Positions 1-5,987 of a stretch of DNA of 18,243 bases are shown here, piece after piece. A program made the position numbers and the translations under genes. How positions within the stretch are numbered: the first letter of the stretch is position 1; each line of letters starts with the position of its first letter. Below the pieces are notes generated by a model. It was given only the letters and a program-made list of their open reading frames with translations, searched no databases and was not told the DNA's origin. The stretch comes from Aquariibacter sp964433315. GTDB lineage: Bacteria > Pseudomonadota > Gammaproteobacteria > Burkholderiales > Burkholderiaceae_C. The DNA is taken from positions 1-18,243 of the forward strand of contig CAYSQO010000042.1 of the NCBI GenBank assembly GCA_964433315.1, read 5' to 3'.

Positions 1-354
1 TGGTACGGGATCAAGACCGCCGACAAGCCCAACGTCTACACCTCGGCCTCGGGCACCAGCCTGTTCGCCCGTCGCTTCGACGGCAAGGCCTTCTACTTCG
101 ACGGGGCCGACTTCTGGAGCCGCCGCGGCGTGGATGCGGCCGGCTTCTTCTGGTTCGTCCTGTACTACAAGGGCCAGACGGTCTACAGCGGCGTCAGCAG
201 CAGCAAGGACCGCATGCGCTTCACCGCCACGCCCACCCTGTTCAAGCCGCCCTACACGGGCCCCGTGGACATGGTCGCCATCGCCTTCGGCAGCAATGGC
301 AAGGACTGGAACCACCTGGCCATGGACAACTTCCGCTTCCGCCCCGCGCCCTGA
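1..354 (+). CDS. C-terminal part of an unknown, probably secreted beta-rich protein (5' end outside window)
   Basis: The frame is open from the first base of the window to a TGA at 352-354, giving 117 residues of an incomplete protein. I do not recognise a named family. The stretch is rich in aromatic residues, Gly, Ser and Thr (YFDGADFWSRRG, FFWFVLYYKGQ) and ends with AMDNFRFRPAP. This alternating pattern with a terminal 'DNFRF' strand resembles the jelly-roll or carbohydrate-binding-like domains of bacterial extracellular proteins. No sorting signal, membrane anchor or catalytic motif is visible in what remains. The stop lies 78 bases before tldD on the same strand, but tldD has its own promoter-like element, so a shared operon is not implied. 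The coding call is firm because codon use and the open frame agree; the fold suggestion is inference. Confidence 0.75.
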   Translation, partial: WYGIKTADKPNVYTSASGTSLFARRFDGKAFYFDGADFWSRRGVDAAGFFWFVLYYKGQTVYSGVSSSKDRMRFTATPTLFKPPYTGPVDMVAIAFGSNGKDWNHLAMDNFRFRPAP

Positions 355-419
355 GCGCTGTGGGCGCGATTCGATCGAGGCCATCGGCCGGCTCGATCCG
401 GCCGCAGCGGGCGCCTGCC

Positions 420-425
420 TAGAAT
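420..425 (+). promoter_or_regulatory. Candidate -10 element of tldD (possible leaderless transcript)
   Basis: TAGAAT matches the sigma70 -10 consensus at 4 of 6 positions, including the key second A and final T. It ends 7 bases before the tldD ATG. No convincing -35 hexamer sits 16-18 bases upstream and no Shine-Dalgarno sequence precedes the ATG. If used, transcription would start at or next to the start codon. This is inference from spacing. Confidence 0.35.
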
Positions 426-432
426 CGATCGC

Positions 433-1896
433 ATGAGCGCCCGCCAACCCACCCTCGAACGCCTGGGCATCGCCCAGTCCCTGTTGCTCGAACCTTTCGG
501 GTTGGACGAGGGGGCGCTGGCGCGGGCCCTGGCGACCATCGGCGAGCACCGCATCGACGACGCCGACCTCTACTTCCAGCACACGCGCAGCGAGGGCTGG
601 AGCCTGGAGGAGGGCATCGTCAAGAGCGGCAGCTTCGGCATCGACCAGGGCGTCGGCGTGCGCGCCGTGGCCGGCGAGAAGACGGCCTTCGCCTACAGCG
701 ACGAGATCTCCGAGGCCGCGCTGCAGGACGCCGCCCGCACCGTGCGCACCATCGCCGCGGCAGGCCAGAGCCGCAAGGTGCGCGTGGCCGGCGCCGGCAA
801 GGTGGCCAAGAGCCGCGTGCTGTACGCGCCGATGGATCCCATCGGCACGCTGGATTCGGCGCAGAAGGTGGCGCTGCTGGAGAAGGTCGAGCGCATGGCC
901 CGCGCGCGCGACCCGCGCATCGTGCAGGTCATGGCCAGCGTGGCGGCCGAGTACGACGTGGTCCTCATCGCCCGGGCCGACGGCACCCGCGCGGCCGATG
1001 TGCGGCCGCTGGTGCGGCTGTCGCTGACGGTGATCGCCGAGCAGGCCGGCCGCCGCGAGCAGGGCAGCAGCGGCGGCGGTGGCCGCTTCGGCCTGACGCA
1101 CTTCGACGACGCGGTGCTCGCCGGCTACGTCGAGCGCGCCGTGCAGACCGCGCTGACCAACCTGGAAAGCCGCCCGGCGCCCGCCGGCTCGATGAGCGTG
1201 GTGCTGGGCCCGGGCTGGCCCGGCATCCTGCTGCACGAGGCCATCGGCCACGGCCTGGAAGGCGACTTCAACCGCAAGGGCTCCAGCGCCTTCGCCGGCC
1301 GCGTGGGCGAGCGCGTGGCGGCCCCGGGCGTGACCGTGCTGGACGACGGCACCCTGCCCGACCGCCGCGGCAGCCTGAACGTGGACGACGAGGGCTGCGC
1401 CAGCCAGCGCAACGTGTTGATCGAGGACGGCATCCTCAAGGGCTACATCCAGGACGCGATGAACGCCCGCCTGATGGGCGTGGCCCCCACCGGCAACGGC
1501 CGGCGCGAAAGCTACGCCCACCTGCCCATGCCGCGCATGACCAACACCTACATGCTGGCCGGCGACAAGTCGCCCGAGGAGATCATCGGCAGCCTCAAGC
1601 GCGGGCTCTATGCCAGCAACTTCGGCGGCGGCTCGGTGGACATCACGAGCGGCAAGTTCGTGTTCTCGGCCAGCGAGGCCTGGTGGGTCGAGAACGGCAA
1701 GATCCTCTACCCGGTCAAGGGCGCCACCCTGATCGGCAACGGCCCCGATGCGCTGACCCGCGTCAGCCTGATCGGCAACGATCTCTCGCTCGACGAGGGC
1801 GTGGGCACCTGCGGCAAGGAGGGCCAGAGCGTGCCGGTGGGTGTCGGCCAGCCGACGCTGCGCATCGACGGGCTGACCGTCGGCGGCACGGCCTGA
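433..1896 (+). CDS. tldD: TldD metalloprotease subunit
   Basis: The 487-residue protein matches the full length of TldD (about 480 residues). TldD works with TldE/PmbA as a heterodimeric zinc protease that degrades unfolded peptides and, in some bacteria, matures microcin-like or other modified peptides. The TldD-specific zinc motif HEAIGH is at residues 268-273, after GPGWPGILL and followed by GLEGDFNRKGSSAFAGRVGE, as in the family. The C-terminal part has the expected GKFVFSASEAWWVENGKI stretch. The ATG at 433 was chosen because the protein aligns from there and a -10-like TAGAAT lies just upstream; there is no Shine-Dalgarno sequence. The partner pmbA is not in the window. The next gene downstream (aroG) has its own leader, so tldD is probably monocistronic. 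Confidence 0.96.
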   Translation: MSARQPTLERLGIAQSLLLEPFGLDEGALARALATIGEHRIDDADLYFQHTRSEGWSLEEGIVKSGSFGIDQGVGVRAVAGEKTAFAYSDEISEAALQDAARTVRTIAAAGQSRKVRVAGAGKVAKSRVLYAPMDPIGTLDSAQKVALLEKVERMARARDPRIVQVMASVAAEYDVVLIARADGTRAADVRPLVRLSLTVIAEQAGRREQGSSGGGGRFGLTHFDDAVLAGYVERAVQTALTNLESRPAPAGSMSVVLGPGWPGILLHEAIGHGLEGDFNRKGSSAFAGRVGERVAAPGVTVLDDGTLPDRRGSLNVDDEGCASQRNVLIEDGILKGYIQDAMNARLMGVAPTGNGRRESYAHLPMPRMTNTYMLAGDKSPEEIIGSLKRGLYASNFGGGSVDITSGKFVFSASEAWWVENGKILYPVKGATLIGNGPDALTRVSLIGNDLSLDEGVGTCGKEGQSVPVGVGQPTLRIDGLTVGGTA

Positions 1897-1926
1897 GCCA
1901 CGCCGATCGAGCCGCTCCATCGCCGC

Positions 1927-1970
1927 GCTAGCACTTGCCCCGAGCCAGGCCGCCTGGGCTGCGTGCTAGC
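1927..1970. repeat. GCTAGCAC / GTGCTAGC inverted repeat upstream of the aroG leader
   Basis: GCTAGCAC (1927-1934) and GTGCTAGC (1963-1970) are perfect 8-base reverse complements. Each holds the self-palindrome GCTAGC, so GCTAGCA is also a direct repeat 38 bases apart. Between them, AGCCAGGC and GCCTGGGCT can pair with one bulge. The right copy overlaps a possible extended -10. It could be a repressor operator pair or, if transcribed, the first stem of the leader RNA. The symmetry is seen directly; the role is unknown. Confidence 0.5.
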
Positions 1971-1972
1971 AT
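1964..1972 (+). promoter_or_regulatory. Candidate extended -10 of the aroG leader transcript
   Basis: TGCTAGCAT fits an extended -10 (TGn followed by TAGCAT). It ends 7 bases before the leader-peptide ATG at 1980, the same spacing as the candidate at tldD. No good -35 is present, as can happen with extended -10 promoters, and no Shine-Dalgarno sequence precedes the leader ORF. If this promoter is used, the leader-peptide message would be leaderless. Alternatively a promoter upstream of 1927 is used and this region is transcribed. Confidence 0.35.
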
Positions 1973-1979
1973 CTTGACC

Positions 1980-2051
1980 ATGTCGTCGCGCTACTTCTTT
2001 GGCTACTTTTGGATCTCGCACCGCCCCGGCGGAGGAGAGGCCAGCCTGTAA
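1980..2051 (+). CDS. Aromatic-rich leader peptide of the aroG attenuator
   Basis: A 23-codon ORF starting MSSRYFFGYFWISHRP and ending in TAA. Codons 5-11 are Tyr-Phe-Phe-Gly-Tyr-Phe-Trp, so six of seven consecutive codons specify aromatic amino acids, the products of the pathway that the downstream DAHP synthase feeds. This is the composition expected of a ribosome-stalling leader peptide such as TrpL or PheL. The stop codon lies 25 bases before the left arm of a strong intrinsic terminator (2077-2112). Codons 15-18 contain the 10-base strand GCCCCGGCGG (2023-2032), which repeats the terminator's right arm. There is no Shine-Dalgarno sequence, so translation may be leaderless. The ORF and its composition are directly visible. 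Control by Phe, Tyr and Trp supply is inferred from known attenuators. Confidence 0.85.
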   Translation: MSSRYFFGYFWISHRPGGGEASL

Positions 2052-2090
2052 GCGACGACAGCGCGACCGAATCCTCAAGACCGCCGGGGC
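2023..2090 (+). promoter_or_regulatory. Antiterminator structure of the aroG leader
   Basis: GCCCCGGCGG at 2023-2032, inside the leader ORF, is the exact reverse complement of CCGCCGGGGC at 2081-2090. That second segment is the left arm of the terminator. Pairing them (10 GC-rich base pairs) destroys the terminator. A ribosome stalled on the Tyr/Phe/Trp codons at 1992-2012 would sit just upstream of the first strand and leave it free to pair. The sequence identity is exact; the switching mechanism is inferred by analogy with trp and phe attenuators. Confidence 0.65.
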
Positions 2091-2112
2091 CCACGCCCCG
2101 GCGGTCTTTTTT
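2077..2112 (+). terminator. Intrinsic terminator (attenuator) ahead of aroG
   Basis: AAGACCGCCGGGGC (2077-2090) pairs perfectly with GCCCCGGCGGTCTT (2095-2108) around a 4-base loop. A run of six T follows at 2107-2112. It lies between the leader ORF and aroG on the coding strand, so it would stop transcription before aroG unless an antiterminator forms. Confidence 0.92.
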
Positions 2113-2174
2113 CATGCGCGCCGAGCACGCCCGACCCGATCCCTGCACGAACCGACCCGACGAGGACCCGTCCG

Positions 2175-3296
2175 ATGAATGCCATCAACACCCACGCGCC
2201 CGAGGGCTGGACCCCGCCCGTGGACAAGACCAGCCAGACCGATGACGAGCGCATCGCCAATGTCGTGCCCCTGCCGCCGCCCGAGCACCTGATCCGCTTC
2301 TTCCCGGTGCGCGGCACGCCGGTGGAGAACCTGGTCGCGCAGACGCGCGCCAACATCCGCCAGATCCTGCAGGGCCAGGACGACCGCCTGCTGGTCATCA
2401 TCGGCCCCTGCTCCATCCACGACCCGGCCGCGGCGCTGGACTACGCCCGCCGCCTCAAGCCCCTGCGCGACCAGCACGCGGGCGAGCTGGAGGTGGTGAT
2501 GCGCGTGTACTTCGAGAAGCCGCGCACCACCGTCGGCTGGAAGGGCCTGATCAACGACCCCTACCTCGACGAGAGCTACCGCATCGACGAGGGCCTGCGC
2601 ATGGCCCGCCAGCTGCTGCTGGAGATCGGCCGCCTGGGCCTGCCCGCGGGCAGCGAGTTCCTCGACGTCATCAGCCCGCAGTACATCGGCGACCTGATCG
2701 CCTGGGGCGCCATCGGCGCGCGCACCACCGAGAGCCAGGTCCACCGCGAGCTGGCCAGCGGCATCAGCGCGCCCATCGGCTTCAAGAACGGCACCGACGG
2801 CAACATCCGCATCGCCACCGACGCCATCCAGTCGGCCTCGCGTCCGCACCACTTCCTGTCGGTGCACAAGAACGGCCAGGTCGCCATCGTCGAGACCAAG
2901 GGCAACCCGGATTGCCACGTGATCCTGCGCGGCGGCAAGACGCCCAACTACGGCGCCGAGCATGTGGCCGCCGCCTGCGCCGACCTGGCCGCGGCCAAGC
3001 TGCCGGCCTCGCTGATGGTCGACTGCTCGCACGCCAACAGCAGCAAGCAGCACCAGAAGCAGATCGAGGTCGCGCAGGACATCGCCGCCCAGCTGGCCGG
3101 GGGCAGCCGCCAGGTCTTCGGCGTGATGGTCGAGAGCCACCTGAACCCGGGCAACCAGAAGTTCACCCCGGGCAAGGACGATCCGGCCCAGCTGGCCTAT
3201 GGCTGCAGCATCACCGACGCCTGCATCGGCTGGGACGATTCCGCCGCCGTGCTGGCCACCCTGGCCGCGGCGGTCAAGGCCCGCCGCGCGCGCTGA
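2175..3296 (+). CDS. aroG: 3-deoxy-7-phosphoheptulonate (DAHP) synthase, class I
   Basis: Catalyses the first step of the shikimate pathway, joining phosphoenolpyruvate and erythrose 4-phosphate to DAHP in the cytoplasm. The 373-residue protein has the class I alpha (AroF/G/H) hallmarks: GPCSIHDP at residues 77-84 with the metal-ligand Cys79, YFEKPRTTVGWKGL at about 112-125, and further on DCSHANSSKQ and MVESHLNPGNQ. E. coli paralogues are about 350 residues, so this has a slightly longer N-terminus. The ATG at 2175 has GAGGA about 8 bases upstream. Expression is probably set by the leader-peptide attenuator just upstream. A second terminator follows the gene, so it is likely a single-gene unit. 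Which amino acid feeds back on the enzyme cannot be read reliably, so the symbol aroG is by family only. Confidence 0.96.
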   Translation: MNAINTHAPEGWTPPVDKTSQTDDERIANVVPLPPPEHLIRFFPVRGTPVENLVAQTRANIRQILQGQDDRLLVIIGPCSIHDPAAALDYARRLKPLRDQHAGELEVVMRVYFEKPRTTVGWKGLINDPYLDESYRIDEGLRMARQLLLEIGRLGLPAGSEFLDVISPQYIGDLIAWGAIGARTTESQVHRELASGISAPIGFKNGTDGNIRIATDAIQSASRPHHFLSVHKNGQVAIVETKGNPDCHVILRGGKTPNYGAEHVAAACADLAAAKLPASLMVDCSHANSSKQHQKQIEVAQDIAAQLAGGSRQVFGVMVESHLNPGNQKFTPGKDDPAQLAYGCSITDACIGWDDSAAVLATLAAAVKARRAR

Positions 3297-3308
3297 GCGC
3301 GATCACCG

Positions 3309-3334
3309 AAGGGGCCGCGCGAGCGGCCCTTTTT
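3309..3334 (+). terminator. Intrinsic terminator of aroG
   Basis: GGGCCGC (3312-3318) and GCGGCCC (3323-3329) form a perfect stem with a 4-base loop, extended by A-T and G-T pairs to 3309/3332. TTTTT follows. It begins 12 bases after the aroG stop. Confidence 0.88.
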
Positions 3335-3357
3335 CTTTCTGCCCCGGAGCTCCCCCG

Positions 3358-3759
3358 ATGACCGCCCCCAAGCTCATCCACACCATGATCCGCGTGCTCG
3401 ACCTGGAGCGCTCGCAGCGCTTCTACGCCGAGGTGCTGGGCCTGAAGCCCGCGCACACCCTGGACTTCCCGGACTTCAGCCTGGTCTACCTGCGCAACGA
3501 GGCGGCGGACTTCGAGATCGAGCTCACGCTCAACAAGGGCCGCACCGAGCCCTACACCCACGGCACGGGCTACGGTCACGTGGCCGTGGTGGTCGACGAC
3601 GTGGCGGCCGAGCATGCGCGCATCAGCGCGCTGGGCCACGCGCCCACGCCGGTCAAGGAGTTCAAGGACGGCGAGCAGCTGCTCGCGCGCTTCTGCTTCA
3701 TCCAGGACCCGGACGGCTACAAGATCGAGATCCTGGAGCGCCACGGCCACTACCGCTGA
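3358..3759 (+). CDS. gloA: Glyoxalase I (lactoylglutathione lyase)
   Basis: Converts the hemithioacetal of methylglyoxal and glutathione to S-lactoylglutathione, a detoxification step in the cytoplasm. The 133-residue length is typical of bacterial GloA. The four metal ligands are in their family positions: His8 in IHTMIRV, Glu55 in FEIELTLN, His74 in GYGHVAV and Glu124 in DPDGYKIEILE. The start at 3358 (MTAPKLIHTMIRV) is preferred over upstream in-frame codons because family members begin a few residues before HTM, and GGAG lies 8 bases upstream. The upstream frame would also overlap aroG and its terminator. The gene is tail-to-tail with the cobalamin adenosyltransferase. Confidence 0.94.
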   Translation: MTAPKLIHTMIRVLDLERSQRFYAEVLGLKPAHTLDFPDFSLVYLRNEAADFEIELTLNKGRTEPYTHGTGYGHVAVVVDDVAAEHARISALGHAPTPVKEFKDGEQLLARFCFIQDPDGYKIEILERHGHYR

Positions 3760-3761
3760 TC

Positions 3762-3784
3762 CCGCCGGGGCCAGCGGCCGGCGG
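3762..3784. terminator. Inverted repeat between convergent genes
   Basis: CCGCCGG (3762-3768) and CCGGCGG (3778-3784) are reverse complements around 9 bases, in the 31-base gap between the stops of gloA and the adenosyltransferase. No T run follows on either strand, so a bidirectional terminator role is only suggested by position. Confidence 0.35.
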
Positions 3785-3790
3785 TGGCCT

Positions 3791-4405
3791 TCAGTCGCCG
3801 CCGTCCCCGCCGCCGCCCTCGCTGTCAGAGCCGCCGCCAGCCTCGGCGGCCAGGCGCCGGCTCTGCCAGTAGACGTCCCGGCCCGGCGCGCCGACGCCCT
3901 CGCGGTTCAGCACGCGGGCCAGCACGAAGAGCAGGTCCGACAGGCGGTTCAGGTACTGCCGCGGCGCATCGTTCAGCACCTCCATGTGCGCCAGGGCGAC
4001 GACCGAGCGCTCGGCCCGTCGCGCGACCGTGCGGGCCACATGGGCCAGCGCGGCGGCACGGCAGCCGCCGGGCAGGATGAACTCCTTGAGCGGCGGCAGG
4101 CTGGCGTTGTGCTCCGCCAGGGTCGCGTCCAGTGCGGCCACCGCCTCGGCCTGCAGCAGGCTGGCGCCAGGGATGGCCAGCTCGCCACCGAGGTTGAAGA
4201 GCTGGTGCTGCACCTCGACGAGCTGCTGCTGCACCCGCCCGGGCAGGGGCTCGCTCAGCAGCAGGCCGAGGGCGGAGTTCAGCTCGTCGACCTCGCCCAG
4301 GGCGTGGATGCGCAGGTGGTCCTTGGCCACGCGGCTGCCATCGGCCAGGCCGGTGGAGCCGTCGTCGCCGGTGCGCGTGGCGATCTGTGTGAGTCGGTGT
4401 CCCAT
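3791..4405 (-). CDS. PduO-type cob(I)alamin adenosyltransferase
   Basis: Transfers the adenosyl group of ATP to cob(I)alamin to make coenzyme B12. The 204-residue protein has the PduO/MMAB family marks: the N-terminal ATP-binding TRTGDDGSTGL at residues 10-20, VDELNSALG at 39-47, EFILPGG at 108-114, VARTVARRAER at 123-133 and LNRLSDLLFVLAR at 152-164. The start MGHRLTQIATRTGD at 4405 is chosen because family members begin within about 10 residues of TRTGD; an upstream ATG at 4453 would add an unconserved Arg-rich tail. The last 15 residues are almost only Gly, Asp, Ser and Glu, an unusual acidic tail. No cobalamin biosynthesis gene is nearby, so it probably serves B12 salvage or repair. The 125 bases between this gene and the divergent dehydrogenase hold no obvious B12 riboswitch. 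Confidence 0.93.
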   Translation of the reverse strand: MGHRLTQIATRTGDDGSTGLADGSRVAKDHLRIHALGEVDELNSALGLLLSEPLPGRVQQQLVEVQHQLFNLGGELAIPGASLLQAEAVAALDATLAEHNASLPPLKEFILPGGCRAAALAHVARTVARRAERSVVALAHMEVLNDAPRQYLNRLSDLLFVLARVLNREGVGAPGRDVYWQSRRLAAEAGGGSDSEGGGGDGGD

Positions 4406-4530
4406 GGCGCGAGTGTCCCTGCTCCGGCCCCTCGCCGGTCCCCGCAGGGCCAAGCGCCCGCCCGGGGTGGCTGCCGATGGCCGACGCGGCGCCGCGGCCC
4501 GATCATCCGGGCCTCGCCGGAGACCTTGCC

Positions 4531-5958
4531 ATGCCCGCCGCTGCCCCTGCCCCGTCCCCGACCTGTCCCGACCGCACCGCGGCCCTGCAGGCCCTGCGTG
4601 ATCGCTTCGGGGACCGCCTGTCCACCGCCGCCGCCGTCTGCCTGCAGCATGGCCGCGACGAGTCGCCCTTCGAGCCGCAGCCGCCGCAGGCCGTGCTGTT
4701 CTGTGCCGACGAGGGCGACGTGCTGGCTGCCGTCGCCCTGGCCCAGGCCCATGGCCTGCCGCTGATCCCCTTCGGTGCGGGCTCCTCGCTGGAAGGTCAT
4801 CTGCTGGCCGTGCAGGGTGGGCTGAGCCTGGACCTGAACGGCCTGGACGCCATCCTGCGCATCGACGCCGAGGATCTGACCGCGACCGTGCAGCCCGGCG
4901 TGAGCCGCGAGCAGCTCAACGAGGCCTTGCGTCACGCGGGCCTGTTCTTCCCCATCGACCCCGGCGCGAACGCGACGATCGGCGGCATGTGCGCCACCCG
5001 CGCCAGCGGCACCAACGCCGTCCGCTACGGCACGATGCGCGAGAACGTGCTGGGCCTGCGCGTGGTGGTGGCCGATGCGGTGCAGGGCAGCCGCGCGGTG
5101 CGCACCGGCACGCGGGCGCGCAAGTCCTCGGCCGGCTACGACCTGACGCGGCTCTTCGTGGGCAGCGAAGGCACGCTGGGCGTGATCACCGAGATCACGC
5201 TCAAGCTCCATCCCCTGCCCGAGGCGGTGAGCGCCGCGGTGGCGCACTTTCCCAGCATCGATGCGGCCGTGCAGACGGCCATCGCCCTCATCCAGATCGG
5301 CCTGCCGATCGCGCGCTGCGAGCTGCTCGATCCGCATGCCATCCGGGCGGTCAACCGCCACGACGGCCTGGCCCTGCGCGAGGCGCCGATGCTGCTGATG
5401 GAGTTCCACGGCAGCCCGGCCGGCGTGCGCGAGCAGGCCGAGGCCGTGCAGGCCCTGGCCGCCGAGCGGGGCGGCAGCGACTTCGACTGGGCCACCACGC
5501 CCGAGGCCCGCCGCCGGCTGTGGACGGCCCGTCACCGGGCCTACCACGCAGCCCGCCAGAGCCGGCCCGGCTGCCGCGCGATCACCACCGACAGCTGCGT
5601 GCCGGTCTCGCGCCTGGCCGCCTGCATCGAGGCGGCGATCGAGGACGTGGAGGCCAGCGGCCTGCCCTACTTCATCGTCGGCCATGTCGGCGACGGCAAC
5701 TTCCACCTCGGCTACCTGATCGACCCGGACTCGGACACCGAGCGCGACACCGCCGAGGCCCTGAACGCGCGCCTGGTGGCCCGCGCCCTGGCGGCCGAGG
5801 GCAGCTGCACGGGCGAGCACGGCATCGGTCTGCACAAGCAGGGCTTCCTGCTCGACGAGATCGGCCCGGAGTCGGTCGCCCTGATGCGCGCGATCAAGCA
5901 GGCGCTGGACCCGCGCGGCCTCTTCAACCCCGGCAAGATCTTCGCGGCCGCCGGCTGA
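4531..5958 (+). CDS. FAD-binding D-lactate/glycolate-type dehydrogenase (Dld/GlcD family)
   Basis: A 475-residue flavoprotein of the FAD_binding_4 plus FAD-oxidase C-terminal architecture. Members oxidise D-2-hydroxy acids such as D-lactate or glycolate and pass electrons to cytochrome c or quinone. The FAD domain shows PFGAGSSLEGH (residues 80-90), ANATIGGMCATRASGTNAVRYG (about 147-167) and GSEGTLGVITEITLKLHPLPE. The substrate domain shows HVGDGNFH (385-392), GEHGIG (428-433) and the C-terminal DPRGLFNPGKI. The start at 4531 has GGAGA 7 bases upstream and is preferred to an in-frame ATG at 4477 that lacks one. There is no export signal. The family fit is closest to D-lactate dehydrogenase (cytochrome), since GlcE/GlcF partners are absent, but the exact substrate is inferred. 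With gloA nearby, D-lactate from the glyoxalase route is a plausible substrate. Confidence 0.9.
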   Translation: MPAAAPAPSPTCPDRTAALQALRDRFGDRLSTAAAVCLQHGRDESPFEPQPPQAVLFCADEGDVLAAVALAQAHGLPLIPFGAGSSLEGHLLAVQGGLSLDLNGLDAILRIDAEDLTATVQPGVSREQLNEALRHAGLFFPIDPGANATIGGMCATRASGTNAVRYGTMRENVLGLRVVVADAVQGSRAVRTGTRARKSSAGYDLTRLFVGSEGTLGVITEITLKLHPLPEAVSAAVAHFPSIDAAVQTAIALIQIGLPIARCELLDPHAIRAVNRHDGLALREAPMLLMEFHGSPAGVREQAEAVQALAAERGGSDFDWATTPEARRRLWTARHRAYHAARQSRPGCRAITTDSCVPVSRLAACIEAAIEDVEASGLPYFIVGHVGDGNFHLGYLIDPDSDTERDTAEALNARLVARALAAEGSCTGEHGIGLHKQGFLLDEIGPESVALMRAIKQALDPRGLFNPGKIFAAAG

Positions 5959-5964
5959 GCGGCC

Positions 5965-5987
5965 GGTCCCGGCTCAGTGCCGGGGCC
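5965..5987. terminator. Hairpin between the convergent dehydrogenase and spoVR genes
   Basis: GGTCCCGGC (5965-5973) pairs with GCCGGGGCC (5979-5987) with one G-T pair and a 5-base loop that contains the spoVR stop codon. No T tract follows on either strand. A role as shared termination signal is inferred from position only. Confidence 0.35.

Noticed and set aside
2031..2040. Shine-Dalgarno-like GGAGGAGAGG inside the leader ORF as a start for a second gene
   Set aside because: No ATG or GTG lies at suitable spacing downstream, and the following bases are the leader stop codon and the terminator. The open frame at 2009-2245 has no motif and overlaps aroG.
2112..3140. 342-codon minus-strand frame opposite aroG
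   Set aside because: It is antisense to aroG and low in complexity. It would also start inside aroG and run into the attenuator terminator.
4406..4530. Possible cobalamin riboswitch upstream of the adenosyltransferase
   Set aside because: The 125-base gap is too short for a typical B12 riboswitch and shows no recognisable conserved B12-box sequence.
4279..5835. 518-codon minus-strand frame opposite the FAD dehydrogenase
   Set aside because: It is antisense to a gene with complete FAD and substrate motifs, and it overlaps the adenosyltransferase start in another frame.
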